DNA from: Agarilytica sp033852175
GTDB taxonomy: Bacteria; Pseudomonadota; Gammaproteobacteria; Pseudomonadales; Cellvibrionaceae
Assembly: GCA_033852175.1 (NCBI GenBank)
Contig: JAWSUY010000021.1
Span: forward strand, 1 to 64,000
DNA: 64,000 nt
Direction: 5' to 3'
Shown here: positions 9,601 through 19,350 of the stretch, piece after piece
Layout of the letters: every line of letters begins with the position of its first letter
How positions within the stretch are numbered: the first letter of the stretch is position 1
Notes under the pieces: generated by a model
Told to the model about the DNA's origin: nothing
The model's input: the letters and a program-made list of their open reading frames with translations, nothing else
Database searches by the model: none
Program-made: the position numbers and the translations under genes

Positions 9601-10010
9601 TCACGTAGTGACGAGGCTAAACCCAGTATTTTATTCGTGCTGAAAATAACACCTAGCATTGATTTCCAGAGAAAAACGTAAGGGTACTGTTCAGGTAAGG
9701 CCGTCTGCCCCATTCCCCCCATACATGGGGTGTATTAGATCGCACAGAACGCCTACAGCGAATAAAATAGGGAAAGAGATAGAGTGCGACCTTAAAGTAA
9801 AGACGAAGCCAGAATCGAGGGTGCGGCAGCCGAGCATATAGGAACGGATTTAGAGCGATTGCATTGAGTACAGCACATTTTACGCTAAGAGTACCCTTGT
9901 CTGAATATCATATCGAAGCCAATAGCATCCTTTAATATTGCCCCATTAGTAAGTAGCTAACGTGAAGATCCAACACAAACATTCAAACATAAGCCTTTCA
10001 ACAAGAGGTT
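9601..10010. other. Convergent intergenic region with weak inverted repeats
   Basis: This gap separates the 3' ends of the protease and GGDEF-EAL genes. A 9-bp inverted repeat (AAGGGTACT at 9680-9688 and its complement at 9890-9898) brackets about 200 bp that include a small CCCCATACATGGGG palindrome near 9718. It may be a decayed palindromic element; no U-tailed terminator was found. Confidence 0.35.
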
Positions 10011-12176
10011 TTAACATGAGGCTTCGAGCCATTCGTCTTTTGTCAGCCAGTTTTCAGCTTCGGTTTTATTCATTGGTTTTGCAATAAAAAAACCTTGAGC
10101 TATATCACAACCGAGTTCATTTAAGCGTTGGTAGGTATTAAAATTTTCGACACCTTCCGCCACCACTGTTAAATCTAGATTGTGAGCGAGCTGTATCGTT
10201 GAATTCACAATAATTTCGTCGTGGTCATCGTCTAACATACTGCAAATAAACGAGCCGTCGATTTTGAGTGTCTGCACAGGTAAGCGCTTTAAATACGCTA
10301 AGGAGGAATAGCCGGTACCAAAATCATCTATAGATAACTTAACACCAAGTTCACTAATACGTTCTAATGCCAACTGGGCTCGTTTGGGGTCCGACATAAT
10401 CATACTTTCAGTAATTTCCATTTCCAAGTGTTCACCACTGAGCTGATACTCATCTAACACGCGGCTCAGCTCACTGACAATACGATCGTCTAGTAAGTTA
10501 CGTGCGGATAAATTCATTGCAATAGAGATATCAAAACCTTTTTTTACCCAGTCTGCACACTGGCTAACGGTCTGTTCCATAACCCACACCGTCATCGGAT
10601 AAATCACATTAGACATTTCGGCTGAAGGAATAAATTCGTCCGGAGCTACGGCACCTAACTCTGGATGTTCCCAGCGCAATAACGCTTCAAAACCCAGAAC
10701 ATGATTATCACTTACGCGAACCTTGGGCTGAAAATGCAAACGTAATTCATTTTCACGAATGGCGCGTCCCATAGAACCCATTAGCTCTAGCCGAAAAGGC
10801 GAGTGAGAATCAAAATTTTGATCGTATACCGAAACGCCCTTTAAACCCGTTTTCGCATGATACATCGCGATATCCGCATAGCGCATTAGCGTCGTGACAT
10901 CATCGGCTTGATCCGGTGAAATGGATACGCCAATACTGGCGCTAATTTCAGTTTTATATCCATCCAATTCGAATTCCTGGCAAATTGCATCTAAGAAGCG
11001 ATGGCCCATCACGATCGCTTGCTGAGTATTGCGAATATTCAATAATAAAACCGCAAATTCATCGCCACCCAGGCGAGTAATGACTCCGGGGACATCGCCC
11101 ATTTGAGACTGTAGACGCGGCCCGATCTCCTTCAAGACCTTATCACCGGCCAAGTGACCGAGCGTGTCGTTAATCTCTTTAAAGCGATCGAGATCGATCA
11201 ACATGAGCGCTAACTTTTGATCCTCTTGCCGAGAACTCAGAGTTTCTTCCATTTGGCGATATAAATAGGCGCGATTCGGCAAGCTTGTCAAAGAATCATG
11301 ATTGGCCAGATACTCCATCCGATCAAGGTAACGTTTTTGTTCGGTGATATCTCGACTTGACCCCCAGAAACGAACGAGAAAACCATTTTCTATTTCACCA
11401 ATTGCGGTTGTTTCAATGAGCAAGCGATTACCGCTTTGGCTCAAGCCATAAAATTCACTGCACTCTAAACGGTAGCCATTATCGACAAAGTCTCTAACAT
11501 CTTCTCGTTTAACAACAGATCCACGAACGTAAAGTGGTGTCCCGATAAGATCTTCGGGTGAATTAAAATCAAACATTTGCGCGAGTTTTTCGTTGCATTC
11601 CACTAAATGTGCACGACAATAAATTAAACTGACTTGCTGATCTGGCAGTAAACGTGTATCGACTGGAGGTCGAATTTCATAGTGCCAGAGGGCATCCGTA
11701 CTGTTTTTAATTAAGGCTCGGTAACGAGACTCACTTTCCTTAAATGCTTTGTCTTGTAGAATTTTTTCAGACACATCATCCAAAATTAATAGCGCTCCTG
11801 TTACCTGACCCCGGCTGTCAGTGATCGGCACCTTGTCTACGTTAAACCATACTTCGCGCCCCTCTTCGAAACAACATTCCAGCGATTGATGCATCGCAAT
11901 CTCACTGCGTATTACCTGCATAATTTCTCGTTGGCGTTCGAAGGGGTTATCCCACGTACTGGCAATATCGATAAAACTTCGGCCCATTAAAGAGGTCGTG
12001 TTACGCCATTCAAGCGCTCGCCGGTTGGAATGTTGAATTATGCACCACCGGTCCACATAAAGAACAACGGATCGAATGGAATCAAGTAGCAGGCGCAGCT
12101 CTGGGTTTCCCTCAATGTTGGCACCATTAAGGAAACAGCCTTTTTGTATTACGTTCTGTATCTGAGATTCAGACAA
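10011..12176 (-). CDS. PAS-PAS-GGDEF-EAL cyclic-di-GMP turnover protein
   Basis: This cytoplasmic protein is predicted to make and/or degrade cyclic di-GMP. PAS-like sensor domains occupy about residues 25-140 and 145-280, the second ending in the D-I-T-E-Q linker. The GGDEF domain (about 285-450) has an intact G-G-D-E-F at 370-374. The four residues preceding it at the usual inhibitory position (D-V-P-G) do not match R-x-x-D, so product inhibition at an I-site is unlikely. The EAL domain (about 460-710) retains E-A-L-L-R at 497-501, N in M-N-L-S-A-R-N, E in E-I-T-E-S, D-D-F-G-T-G-Y-S-S and A-E-G-V-E, so phosphodiesterase activity is likely. No membrane segment is present. It adjoins the receiver cluster and a degenerate chemoreceptor. 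Confidence 0.93.
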   Translation of the reverse strand: MSESQIQNVIQKGCFLNGANIEGNPELRLLLDSIRSVVLYVDRWCIIQHSNRRALEWRNTTSLMGRSFIDIASTWDNPFERQREIMQVIRSEIAMHQSLECCFEEGREVWFNVDKVPITDSRGQVTGALLILDDVSEKILQDKAFKESESRYRALIKNSTDALWHYEIRPPVDTRLLPDQQVSLIYCRAHLVECNEKLAQMFDFNSPEDLIGTPLYVRGSVVKREDVRDFVDNGYRLECSEFYGLSQSGNRLLIETTAIGEIENGFLVRFWGSSRDITEQKRYLDRMEYLANHDSLTSLPNRAYLYRQMEETLSSRQEDQKLALMLIDLDRFKEINDTLGHLAGDKVLKEIGPRLQSQMGDVPGVITRLGGDEFAVLLLNIRNTQQAIVMGHRFLDAICQEFELDGYKTEISASIGVSISPDQADDVTTLMRYADIAMYHAKTGLKGVSVYDQNFDSHSPFRLELMGSMGRAIRENELRLHFQPKVRVSDNHVLGFEALLRWEHPELGAVAPDEFIPSAEMSNVIYPMTVWVMEQTVSQCADWVKKGFDISIAMNLSARNLLDDRIVSELSRVLDEYQLSGEHLEMEITESMIMSDPKRAQLALERISELGVKLSIDDFGTGYSSLAYLKRLPVQTLKIDGSFICSMLDDDHDEIIVNSTIQLAHNLDLTVVAEGVENFNTYQRLNELGCDIAQGFFIAKPMNKTEAENWLTKDEWLEASC

Positions 12177-12267
12177 ACTTTGGCTCCCGACAGTTATTAT
12201 GCCTATCTGTCGCGGAAAAGATCCAAATAACTAAAATTCAATTACAGTCTCTTCCTGCGCACGTCCA

Positions 12268-12274
12268 GTATAGT
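12268..12274 (-). promoter_or_regulatory. CTATACT -10-like box upstream of the GGDEF-EAL gene
   Basis: On the minus strand the sequence GAACTATACTGG lies 92 bp upstream of the start codon. CTATACT fits both a good sigma-70 -10 and the sigma-S preference for C before TAYACT. Similar CTAYACT boxes precede other signalling genes here. Assignment is by pattern only. Confidence 0.35.
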
Positions 12275-12352
12275 TCAGGACTACGCTTTCCCCTGCTATT
12301 CAACGGACAGAAACAGCACTCTAAACTCATTGGACATTATTCAGAAGTACGA

Positions 12353-13231
12353 ATGTTTTTGAGCTCATCATCTTGGCCTTGCTACTCCTCTCAGGGTTTT
12401 CCTTTTCTGGTATTGTACCTTGACGCTATACTCTGCACATTTTTATTCGAATCGTTAGCCATTAGTACCTATTTTTCAGTCGCGCTGTGCCTGAATGCGA
12501 TATTGTTGTCAGCGACTCTAACCAGCCCTTTACGGGAATTCGAACGCAGTATTGCTGCTGAGCACGATGAAGAGAACATTCTATCGGCTGAGCTTGAAGC
12601 CAACGGAAATGATGAATTCAGTCGCTTGGTAAAACGCTATAACGAAGCGTCTTACAATATGCGCTCTATCGTCAAAGTACCTCAGGGCTGCCAAACTCAG
12701 GTCTTTGACCTATCTGAAAAGTTATCCAACTTAGCCAAAAGCTCCACCACGTTAAGTTCAGAGCAAACCGATGCGATTATCAATTTCGTAGGGCTTTTGC
12801 GAGGCACCTCTGAAGCTCTCTGTTCCATAGCTGACCACGCCCATGAAGCGGAAGAAGCTGTGGCAGAAATTAAAGCTGAAGTCGGATCTGTTCAGGTCAA
12901 TCTAAAAGAGAATATCAATACGATTATGGAGCTAGTCGAAGATATCAAACAGATGTCGGCTAACATTCAAAATCGTGATGAATTAAGCGACGAAGTAAAC
13001 ATTACATTAGAGACAATTAAAACCATTGCCAAACAAACGAACCTGCTGGCATTAAATACTTCGATTGAGGCAGCAAGCGCTGGAGTTCATGGCAGAGGGT
13101 TTTCCATCGTTGCTGACCAAGCTCACTCACTCGCCAACAAAACCAGTGAGCCTGCCGAAAGCATCGATAGCGCACGCCACCCTCACACAAGAGCACAACC
13201 AATGAATTATGCGACATTCTGCACGTCTTAA
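12353..13231 (+). pseudogene. Decayed methyl-accepting chemotaxis protein
   Basis: The C-terminal half of this frame carries the chemoreceptor signalling tip (I-A-K-Q-T-N-L-L-A-L-N-T-S-I-E-A-A near residues 224-240, then G-R-G-F-S-I-V-A-D-Q). It stops about 40 residues after the tip, where normal receptors continue through a second long helix. The N-terminus looks shifted: the frame has an unlikely Ser/Cys-rich start, while another frame over the same bases (about 12,360-12,420) reads E-L-I-I-L-A-L-L-L-L-S-G, a proper membrane helix. No periplasmic sensor remains. These frameshift signs and the missing adaptation helix suggest an inactive relic, though a short soluble product cannot be excluded. 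Confidence 0.65.
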
Positions 13232-13396
13232 CGAATATCAACCGATGGGCTTTACTATTTGAAATCGATTTCCTTAATACTATTTTCTCCTTATTGCTAA
13301 TGTCTACAGCTAACCCCTATAACGAAGTCCGACAACTAATGTCCTACAATTAAACTGAACCGTTTAATATAACAACCAACGTCCCAGCCCCCGCTA

Positions 13397-14035
13397 TTAC
13401 GATGGACCGCTAAGCAGTGAGTTGACCTTTTTTTCAAGGATATCGATATCCAAAGGTTTTACCACGTAACCATCCACGCCTTCCGAAACCGCTTCACGTA
13501 TTTTTGCAGCGTCGGACATTGCCGTCACCATCATGAAGTGAGCGCCACGTAATGTATTGGACGCTTTCGCTTTACGGAACACCTCTAGCCCACTTAGGCC
13601 AGGCATGTCCCAATCACACAAAATTAGGGTGTAGGGTTTATCTATTGAGCTTTTTATACGATCGAATGCTTCTATCCCATCTTTCGCCAAATCGATTTGC
13701 TTGAGACCGATTTCTTGCGTTAGTATTTCAATTAATAAATTGGCAGAGTCAACGTTATCCTCTGCAACGAGAATTCTCGCCGTTGCCAGGGTAAGGCCTG
13801 CCGATTTTTTGTTAACGACTGGCGCACCTTCCCCACCATCGGATGAGGCTTTTTTCTGCTGTTCCGCGCCAACTTTAGCAAGCTTTTGAATCGCGCTGTC
13901 TAAGTGCTGTAATGTTTCTTTGTGTTCACTCAACACACTTTCATCCAAACCACCGCCTGCAATGGTTTTTTTGAGCAGCGAACGTCGCTTGGTCAGGGTT
14001 GAGAAAACGATTTTTGTTTCGTTGAAAGTAAACAC
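13397..14035 (-). CDS. Single-domain response regulator with helical N-terminal extension
   Basis: This 212-residue protein has a CheY-like receiver in its C-terminal part (about 85-208). The acidic pocket is in L-V-A-E-D-N, the acceptor Asp in I-L-C-D-W-D-M-P-G, the Thr in M-V-T-A and the Lys in V-V-K-P-L-D, so it should be phosphorylatable. The first 80 residues are charged and helical (K-R-R-S-L-L-K-K...), possibly for docking or dimerisation, and no output domain follows. A CheY-like role, signalling by protein contact, is inferred. It is transcribed away from the neighbouring receiver/kinase pair, and no dedicated kinase is adjacent on the same strand. Confidence 0.85.
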   Translation of the reverse strand: MFTFNETKIVFSTLTKRRSLLKKTIAGGGLDESVLSEHKETLQHLDSAIQKLAKVGAEQQKKASSDGGEGAPVVNKKSAGLTLATARILVAEDNVDSANLLIEILTQEIGLKQIDLAKDGIEAFDRIKSSIDKPYTLILCDWDMPGLSGLEVFRKAKASNTLRGAHFMMVTAMSDAAKIREAVSEGVDGYVVKPLDIDILEKKVNSLLSGPS

Positions 14036-14401
14036 TCACAATCTACCATTTATTTACAGGGTTAACGGGAAACTAAAAACACCATACAGATTCCGAGGTA
14101 ATAAACGCCCCAACAAATCACAGAACAGTCCATACATTCAGAGCAGATAAGTATCAAATATGGAAAAGGTTTCAAATCAAAATCCATCCATACAGCTCCC
14201 GTACTCTTATTCAAGAATAGACTTCAGACCAGTGCTTATCCAGTACAGCCTAAGCAATATTTGCTCATATTTTGGCGCCATATCGAGAATCACGAAAAGG
14301 GTGAATTAACTTGACATAAAGGTCATCACTACATTTGACTATTTAATTTCTCTCAGGAGGGATACCTTTTTCTCAAGCTCTCGCCAAGTACAATAAGTGA
14401 A

Positions 14402-14408
14402 CTACACT
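14402..14408 (+). promoter_or_regulatory. CTACACT -10-like box before the receiver/kinase operon
   Basis: GAACTACACTAA lies 47 bp upstream of the ATG at 14,456 and resembles the sigma-S -10 consensus (CTAYRCTTAA). It is within the 420-bp gap 14,036-14,455, which must also hold the divergent promoter for the minus-strand response regulator. No terminator or small gene was recognised there. Confidence 0.4.
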
Positions 14409-14455
14409 AACGTAGAGGCGAACCTTCATTCCATGCGACTGGATAGTCTAAAACC

Positions 14456-15580
14456 ATGAGTAAAAGCAATCTGCAAATAATGATTGTCGACGACAACACC
14501 GATAATCGTGAATTACTTGAAGATATATTCGAAGAAAACTACAGGATTGTAAGTTTAGATAGCGGACAAGGTTGCCTTGATCAATGCGAGAAAGAAAAAC
14601 CCGACATTATTCTGCTCGACGTCAATATGCCAGAGTTGGATGGCTACGAAGCCTGTACCCTCCTTAAAGGGAATCCCAAAACCGCGTTGATCCCCATTGT
14701 ATTTGTCACCGCTCAGGCAACACCAGAACAACGCTTAACGGGTTATGAAGCGGGAGCTGAAGATTACGTCACCAAGCCCTTTATCGACGAAGAGATAGAA
14801 GAGATAGTCGATAAAGTTCTGGAACGCCGACACCAAGTCGTTGAGTTCGAAAAGCAAAATAAAGATGCGATGAGCACCGCCTACCAGGCCATGACCAGTG
14901 GTGCAGAACTTGGGCAAATCATTCAATTCTTGCAAGCAAGTTTTAATTTCAAATCAGTAGAAGCCCTGGCAAAAGGCCTGCTGGAAACACTTCAGAGCTT
15001 TGGCTTAACCTGCTGCGTTAATATTCGTTGTGGCTATAAAGATGAACTTTTTGGCTGCCCGGTGGGCTCGATAGAAGCCAAAGTATTCGCCAACTCTAAG
15101 TCAGGAAAACGTGTTATTGATTTTGGAGCAAGAACGCTTGTTAACGGAAAAGATATTTCATTTCTTGTTAAAAACATGCCATTAGATAGGCCTGATGTGT
15201 ACGGTCGAATTAAAGACCATCTAATTGTCCTTATTAGTGGTTGTGAAGCCTGCGTTAGGTCTCTCGAAATTGACATGCAGCTCGAAGACGAACGTCGCAG
15301 CGGTATTGAATCCGTGGTGTTACGCAGTCATGACGAACTCATCGCTATTCGACGATTGATCAAGGAGCAAGAAGAGGCCACAGAACGGGTGCTGAATGTC
15401 TTAACCCGAAGAATTGAATCGCTGGTATTTAACTTAGGCCTGGAGGATGACCAAGAAAAAGCCATGATGGATGCCCTTGACGAAGGCAGTATAGAAATAC
15501 GGAACCTCTCTGAAATGACAGCACGCGTCGAACAATCGTTCGATAAGTTTGTCGGTGAACTGGATAAACTGGTGGAATAG
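14456..15580 (+). CDS. Response regulator with shared NMP-signature middle domain
   Basis: The receiver (residues 6-125) has every key residue: D12, D13, acceptor D55 in I-L-L-D-V-N-M-P, T85 and K107 in V-T-K-P-F. Residues about 138-275 form a domain also present in the next protein and in the one at 23,039. It opens with A-M-x-x-x-x-E-L-G-x-I and closes with V-K-N-M-P-L at 238-243 followed by Y-G-R-I-K-D. The remainder (about 275-374) is coiled coil. The middle domain is of GAF-like size but no GAF identity is claimed. The downstream kinase begins 5 bp after the stop, so the two are probably co-translated partners. No DNA-binding or enzymatic output is visible. Confidence 0.85.
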   Translation: MSKSNLQIMIVDDNTDNRELLEDIFEENYRIVSLDSGQGCLDQCEKEKPDIILLDVNMPELDGYEACTLLKGNPKTALIPIVFVTAQATPEQRLTGYEAGAEDYVTKPFIDEEIEEIVDKVLERRHQVVEFEKQNKDAMSTAYQAMTSGAELGQIIQFLQASFNFKSVEALAKGLLETLQSFGLTCCVNIRCGYKDELFGCPVGSIEAKVFANSKSGKRVIDFGARTLVNGKDISFLVKNMPLDRPDVYGRIKDHLIVLISGCEACVRSLEIDMQLEDERRSGIESVVLRSHDELIAIRRLIKEQEEATERVLNVLTRRIESLVFNLGLEDDQEKAMMDALDEGSIEIRNLSEMTARVEQSFDKFVGELDKLVE

Positions 15581-15585
15581 CCCTA

Positions 15586-17142
15586 ATGGAAACCGTGCAC
15601 CTCATCGCGAATAATGATGCTGAGTTAACCAAAAAAATCTGCAGTAGCCTGCACGAACTCTACCATATTAATTATTGCATGACTTGGGATGAGCTCCCCG
15701 GAAAAAACGACGACCCCAAGATATTGCTGTGCCCCACCACACCCGTTATCGCTTGCATAAAGACGGACAACATTGAAGAAGTTACAAAGGGCCTGGAATC
15801 TTTAGCTTTACCGGGAAGATCTTTGGACAAGCGCCACCCGGTGTTGATGTTAGCGGAACACGGGCTCGTTGGGACCTTAGACTCACTGGTTCATGCTCAC
15901 GACGACTTTCTCAGCAACCAATTTTCACCCGAAGAATTACAACTTAAAATCAATCGGATTATCGATAGAACTCAATCGTTCAAAAAACTATCTCGCGACC
16001 TCACAGAAGCGAGCGAAATCGCACTACTTTCTATGTCACATAGTAGTGAACTCGGTGAAATATCACGCTTTATCCTTAAATCCTACAAGTGCAAAACCTA
16101 CCCTGAATTATTTTTCGCTCTATTCGAAACAACCAATACATTTTTATTGGAATGCAGCGCGCTGATCATTGTTGACGATGCGGTAACGGTTGAATCTTCA
16201 GCGGGTGTCGTGTCGAAAGGCCTGAAAGAAACTCTATTGAAACATCACGGAAAAACCCGCGTCTCGAACTTCGGAAAATCTATTATTATTTCCTACGAGC
16301 ATGGCTCGATTATGATTCACAACATGCCTGAAGATGACCTCGCTCGCCACGGTAGAATATCCGACAACATGGCAGTGCTCGGCAATTGTTTTGAAGCCCG
16401 AGTGAATGGCATTGAGGCCGAACAAAAGGCGGAATCAGCAGCCCGAGCCAAAACTATGTTTTTGGCCACGATGTCACACGAACTCAGAACCCCCATGAAT
16501 TCAGTCATTGGCTACACCGGCCGATTACTCAAAAAATTAACGGGTCGTATTACAGAAAAAGAACTCAAACAATTAGAAACCATTCGGCGCAACGGCGATC
16601 ACTTGCTTAACCTGATCAACGACATATTGGATATGTCTAAGATCGAAGTTGGCCAAATGGAAGTTTTCATTGAAGTTGTTGACGTTTCGAACCTGCTAAA
16701 AAATGTGTTTGACCAGCTCTACCCCATTGCCATGAATCATCAACTCGAGTTCGAGATTCACTTAGAAATTGAAAACCTAATAACTCAGGTCGATTCCAAG
16801 CGGTTTACACAGATTGTGATGAATCTCATATCTAACGCGATTAAATACACGAAAGAAGGAAAAGTGAGCATTAACCTAAGCCAAAAGAAAGATTGTGAAA
16901 TTGGCGACGTAGTGGCAATCGCCATATCAGATACCGGCATTGGCATTTCACCTGAAAATGTTGAGCGCTTATTTGGCAACTTTGTGCAAATAGATTCAGC
17001 CCTATCCCGGACGGTTGAGGGTAGTGGACTGGGTTTGGCCATCAGTGATTTTTTTGCGAAGAAGCATGGCGGTCGTATCGATGTCGCCAGCGAAGAAGGA
17101 AAAGGGAGCTGTTTTACCCTCTTGGTGCCTATTGTAGCTTAA
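15586..17142 (+). CDS. Histidine kinase with degenerate receiver and shared NMP-signature domain
   Basis: This soluble kinase has 518 residues. The N-terminal segment (1-125) is shaped like a receiver but lacks the acidic pocket and acceptor: I-L-L-C-P-T-T stands where I-L-L-D would be. The uncharacterised middle domain (about 145-280) ends with I-H-N-M-P-E at 244-249. The HisKA domain has M-S-H-E-L-R-T-P with phosphoacceptor H298. The ATPase domain has N-L-I-S-N-A-I-K-Y-T (N box), D-T-G-I-G-I and G-S-G-L-G-L-A-I, all intact. No transmembrane segment is present, so it probably senses an intracellular state or protein contact. The immediately upstream regulator is the obvious substrate. Confidence 0.9.
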   Translation: METVHLIANNDAELTKKICSSLHELYHINYCMTWDELPGKNDDPKILLCPTTPVIACIKTDNIEEVTKGLESLALPGRSLDKRHPVLMLAEHGLVGTLDSLVHAHDDFLSNQFSPEELQLKINRIIDRTQSFKKLSRDLTEASEIALLSMSHSSELGEISRFILKSYKCKTYPELFFALFETTNTFLLECSALIIVDDAVTVESSAGVVSKGLKETLLKHHGKTRVSNFGKSIIISYEHGSIMIHNMPEDDLARHGRISDNMAVLGNCFEARVNGIEAEQKAESAARAKTMFLATMSHELRTPMNSVIGYTGRLLKKLTGRITEKELKQLETIRRNGDHLLNLINDILDMSKIEVGQMEVFIEVVDVSNLLKNVFDQLYPIAMNHQLEFEIHLEIENLITQVDSKRFTQIVMNLISNAIKYTKEGKVSINLSQKKDCEIGDVVAIAISDTGIGISPENVERLFGNFVQIDSALSRTVEGSGLGLAISDFFAKKHGGRIDVASEEGKGSCFTLLVPIVA

Positions 17143-17748
17143 TACAGACGACGCACTTACCGCCGAAAGATAACCCAAAACATAGACCACACACGACATA
17201 AATAGCAGAGCACTTTTGGATAACTGATATTTGATCCTTACTCACTGTGGTCATTTCCCCCAACCACGTTTCGTTTTCCCTTCCCCGTCACACCCGTCAC
17301 CCACTCCCTTACCCCGCCTTTTCCATTCTTCAATCAAATTCAATAACCTTTTAAGAAAGATTAGGCACGATTATCACGTTTAACTTTTATTTCGTAGCTG
17401 ACTGTAGCGCCGTCTATTTTGCAGGTGACATAAAAACGACTCAGAAACACTATTCCGCAAGACAAAAGTCAAAAATGACAGAAAATAATTCTTTTTGTCG
17501 CAAAAAAAGCTCACCACTTTCAGCTACAATGGAATAACATGACTGGATCGTCAGGTTTAAAGCGCCTACGAAGCTTTTAATGTGAAAACAACCCGGTCAT
17601 TTTGGGTGTGAATGGGGTACCTATCAGCATATTGCTCCTATTCAACGCTCTTAAAGCTCGAGGCGCCATAACGTCGAGCCTCTCGATGCGAGACGGATTA
17701 TCGGCACAAGACTAGAACCCAGCAACGCGCTAACGAACAGGAAGATCA
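17143..17748. other. Intergenic region with CCCGTCA repeat traces
   Basis: This 606-bp gap contains two spaced CCCGTCA heptamers near 17,283-17,299, the same unit as at the window start. The rest is AT-rich sequence that presumably includes the promoter of the membrane signalling gene, whose ribosome site AGGAAG is clear just before 17,749. No conserved short gene was found. Confidence 0.4.
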
Positions 17749-19347
17749 ATGAAAGTGTTAATCCCTTTCTACAATCGAACGATGGCTGCAGCCATTATAT
17801 TGGTGATCGTTGTTTCCGCCATATTAATAGTCCAAGCCGTTCAACTATATTTTTTCCACACTTCAGGCCTGCAAGGCATCTCTAGTTCAGCCTTAAGTGC
17901 CATTCAGCAGGGCATTGTGGCCCAAACGCTCATATCCATCGCATTAGTCTCGGTCTGTCTTCTCGGCGCTGCACACGCCCTAAACCGCCACACTAAGCGA
18001 ACCATTAACAGGCTATGTAATACGCTGATTCAGATTCGCGAACAAAATATTATCGATGAGGCGCATAAAAATAACGATTGCACTGAGCTAGTCCCTCTTA
18101 CTGTCGAGATTAATGCAATCGCTCACGAACTGGACCAACTACGACGCGCCCATGATCAACAGAAATCCATCAAAGTCTCGGAGCATACTAGCCTAGCCGG
18201 TAGGGAGCTGAGTAACCTGTCTATTATTCAAAGCCTGACTAGAGATTTGCGGGGATTAATTGAGCAAACCTTTTCTGTTGCTGTAATGGTGACGCAAGGC
18301 AACGACTCACCCACAACCCAGGTATTAACAGCCAATATGGTTGAAGGTATTAGTATGATTGATGAGGTTTTGCTTTTATTGGAAAAAGACGAGCTGCCTA
18401 CTCGAAGACGGTTTGCAGTGGACACACTCAGTAACCATATCCACAGTGTCGAACACATTATTGAAACATTAGCCAACGACAAGCCTTTTCCGATTCGCCT
18501 CGCTCTAGAAAAAAACATCACCGACGCTAACGGATTCATCGTAACGGATATTCATGCAACCATTCGTTTTTTGTCTTTGTGCTTAGAGTACTGGCCAAAA
18601 CAATTACATACCCAATACACACCTTGGCATATCACCATCGGAATGATCACTCCTGCGGATAGAAACCCTTTACTATATTATGAATTTACTTCCAATCATG
18701 TTGATCCCAGCACTATTCGCAGCTTAGAAACTCAATTCATAAATGATGGTATTAGCAACTCTTTAGAAAAGAAACTCAACAACATCATGAAGCTATACGG
18801 AATGGACCGCACAATAACGCACCCAACCCCAGAGCAGACGGTAATTAAATATACTTACGATCTCATTATTGAAGAAAAAAAAGCCGATGTAGCACGATTA
18901 TTCAAGGCGAAGTATGGCGTGCGTAAACAAATTTTACTGGTCGGTAATATTGAGTTTTTAGAATCAGTGGGACAACAGTTTGACGCCTTGCATATTGAGC
19001 ACCGTAAACGTTTTTATCACGAGATCGCGGAAGACTCCCCAGGACTGGATAGCCTAACGGGGCTCATTATGGTCGACTGTATCGGCAACCCAGGGCAAGC
19101 CCGAAGAATTCTCAACGACTTCACTAACACGCAAATCAACCAGAACGTCATTCGGGTCAGTGTTGTCGATAAACATGCGTTACTACCCCCTTTAACGAAC
19201 GACACTCTGATTCACGAAGAGTACCCTGCTGATGAGTTTTTGAATCACCCAGTTCTCCCTACCGATATCGCTCGTTTAATTCATGGGCTCAATGCACAAT
19301 ATGAAGTTTCGTCCATACTCGATAAGCTGTCACGAGAAACAAGCTAG
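17749..19347 (+). CDS. Membrane-anchored kinase-like signalling protein with C-terminal receiver-like domain
   Basis: The 532-residue protein is not confidently assigned. Two transmembrane helices (about 13-32 and 58-77) are followed by a HAMP-like or coiled segment (about 80-150). A central region (about 150-370) has the size of a HisKA-ATPase core but no recognisable H box, N box or G boxes. The C-terminal part (about 385-515) reads like a receiver: K-Q-I-L-L-V-G-N at the first strand, and I-M-V-D-C-I-G-N-P with an Asp in the acceptor position. This suggests a degenerate hybrid kinase acting as a scaffold or pseudokinase. A strong AGGAAG ribosome site supports the start. The neighbours are all two-component or chemotaxis-like genes. 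Confidence 0.7.
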   Translation: MKVLIPFYNRTMAAAIILVIVVSAILIVQAVQLYFFHTSGLQGISSSALSAIQQGIVAQTLISIALVSVCLLGAAHALNRHTKRTINRLCNTLIQIREQNIIDEAHKNNDCTELVPLTVEINAIAHELDQLRRAHDQQKSIKVSEHTSLAGRELSNLSIIQSLTRDLRGLIEQTFSVAVMVTQGNDSPTTQVLTANMVEGISMIDEVLLLLEKDELPTRRRFAVDTLSNHIHSVEHIIETLANDKPFPIRLALEKNITDANGFIVTDIHATIRFLSLCLEYWPKQLHTQYTPWHITIGMITPADRNPLLYYEFTSNHVDPSTIRSLETQFINDGISNSLEKKLNNIMKLYGMDRTITHPTPEQTVIKYTYDLIIEEKKADVARLFKAKYGVRKQILLVGNIEFLESVGQQFDALHIEHRKRFYHEIAEDSPGLDSLTGLIMVDCIGNPGQARRILNDFTNTQINQNVIRVSVVDKHALLPPLTNDTLIHEEYPADEFLNHPVLPTDIARLIHGLNAQYEVSSILDKLSRETS

Positions 19348-19350
19348 TGC

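Noticed and set aside
9659..9841. 60-codon frame between the M48 protease and GGDEF-EAL genes
   Set aside because: No ribosome site, odd composition, and it overlaps a small palindrome.
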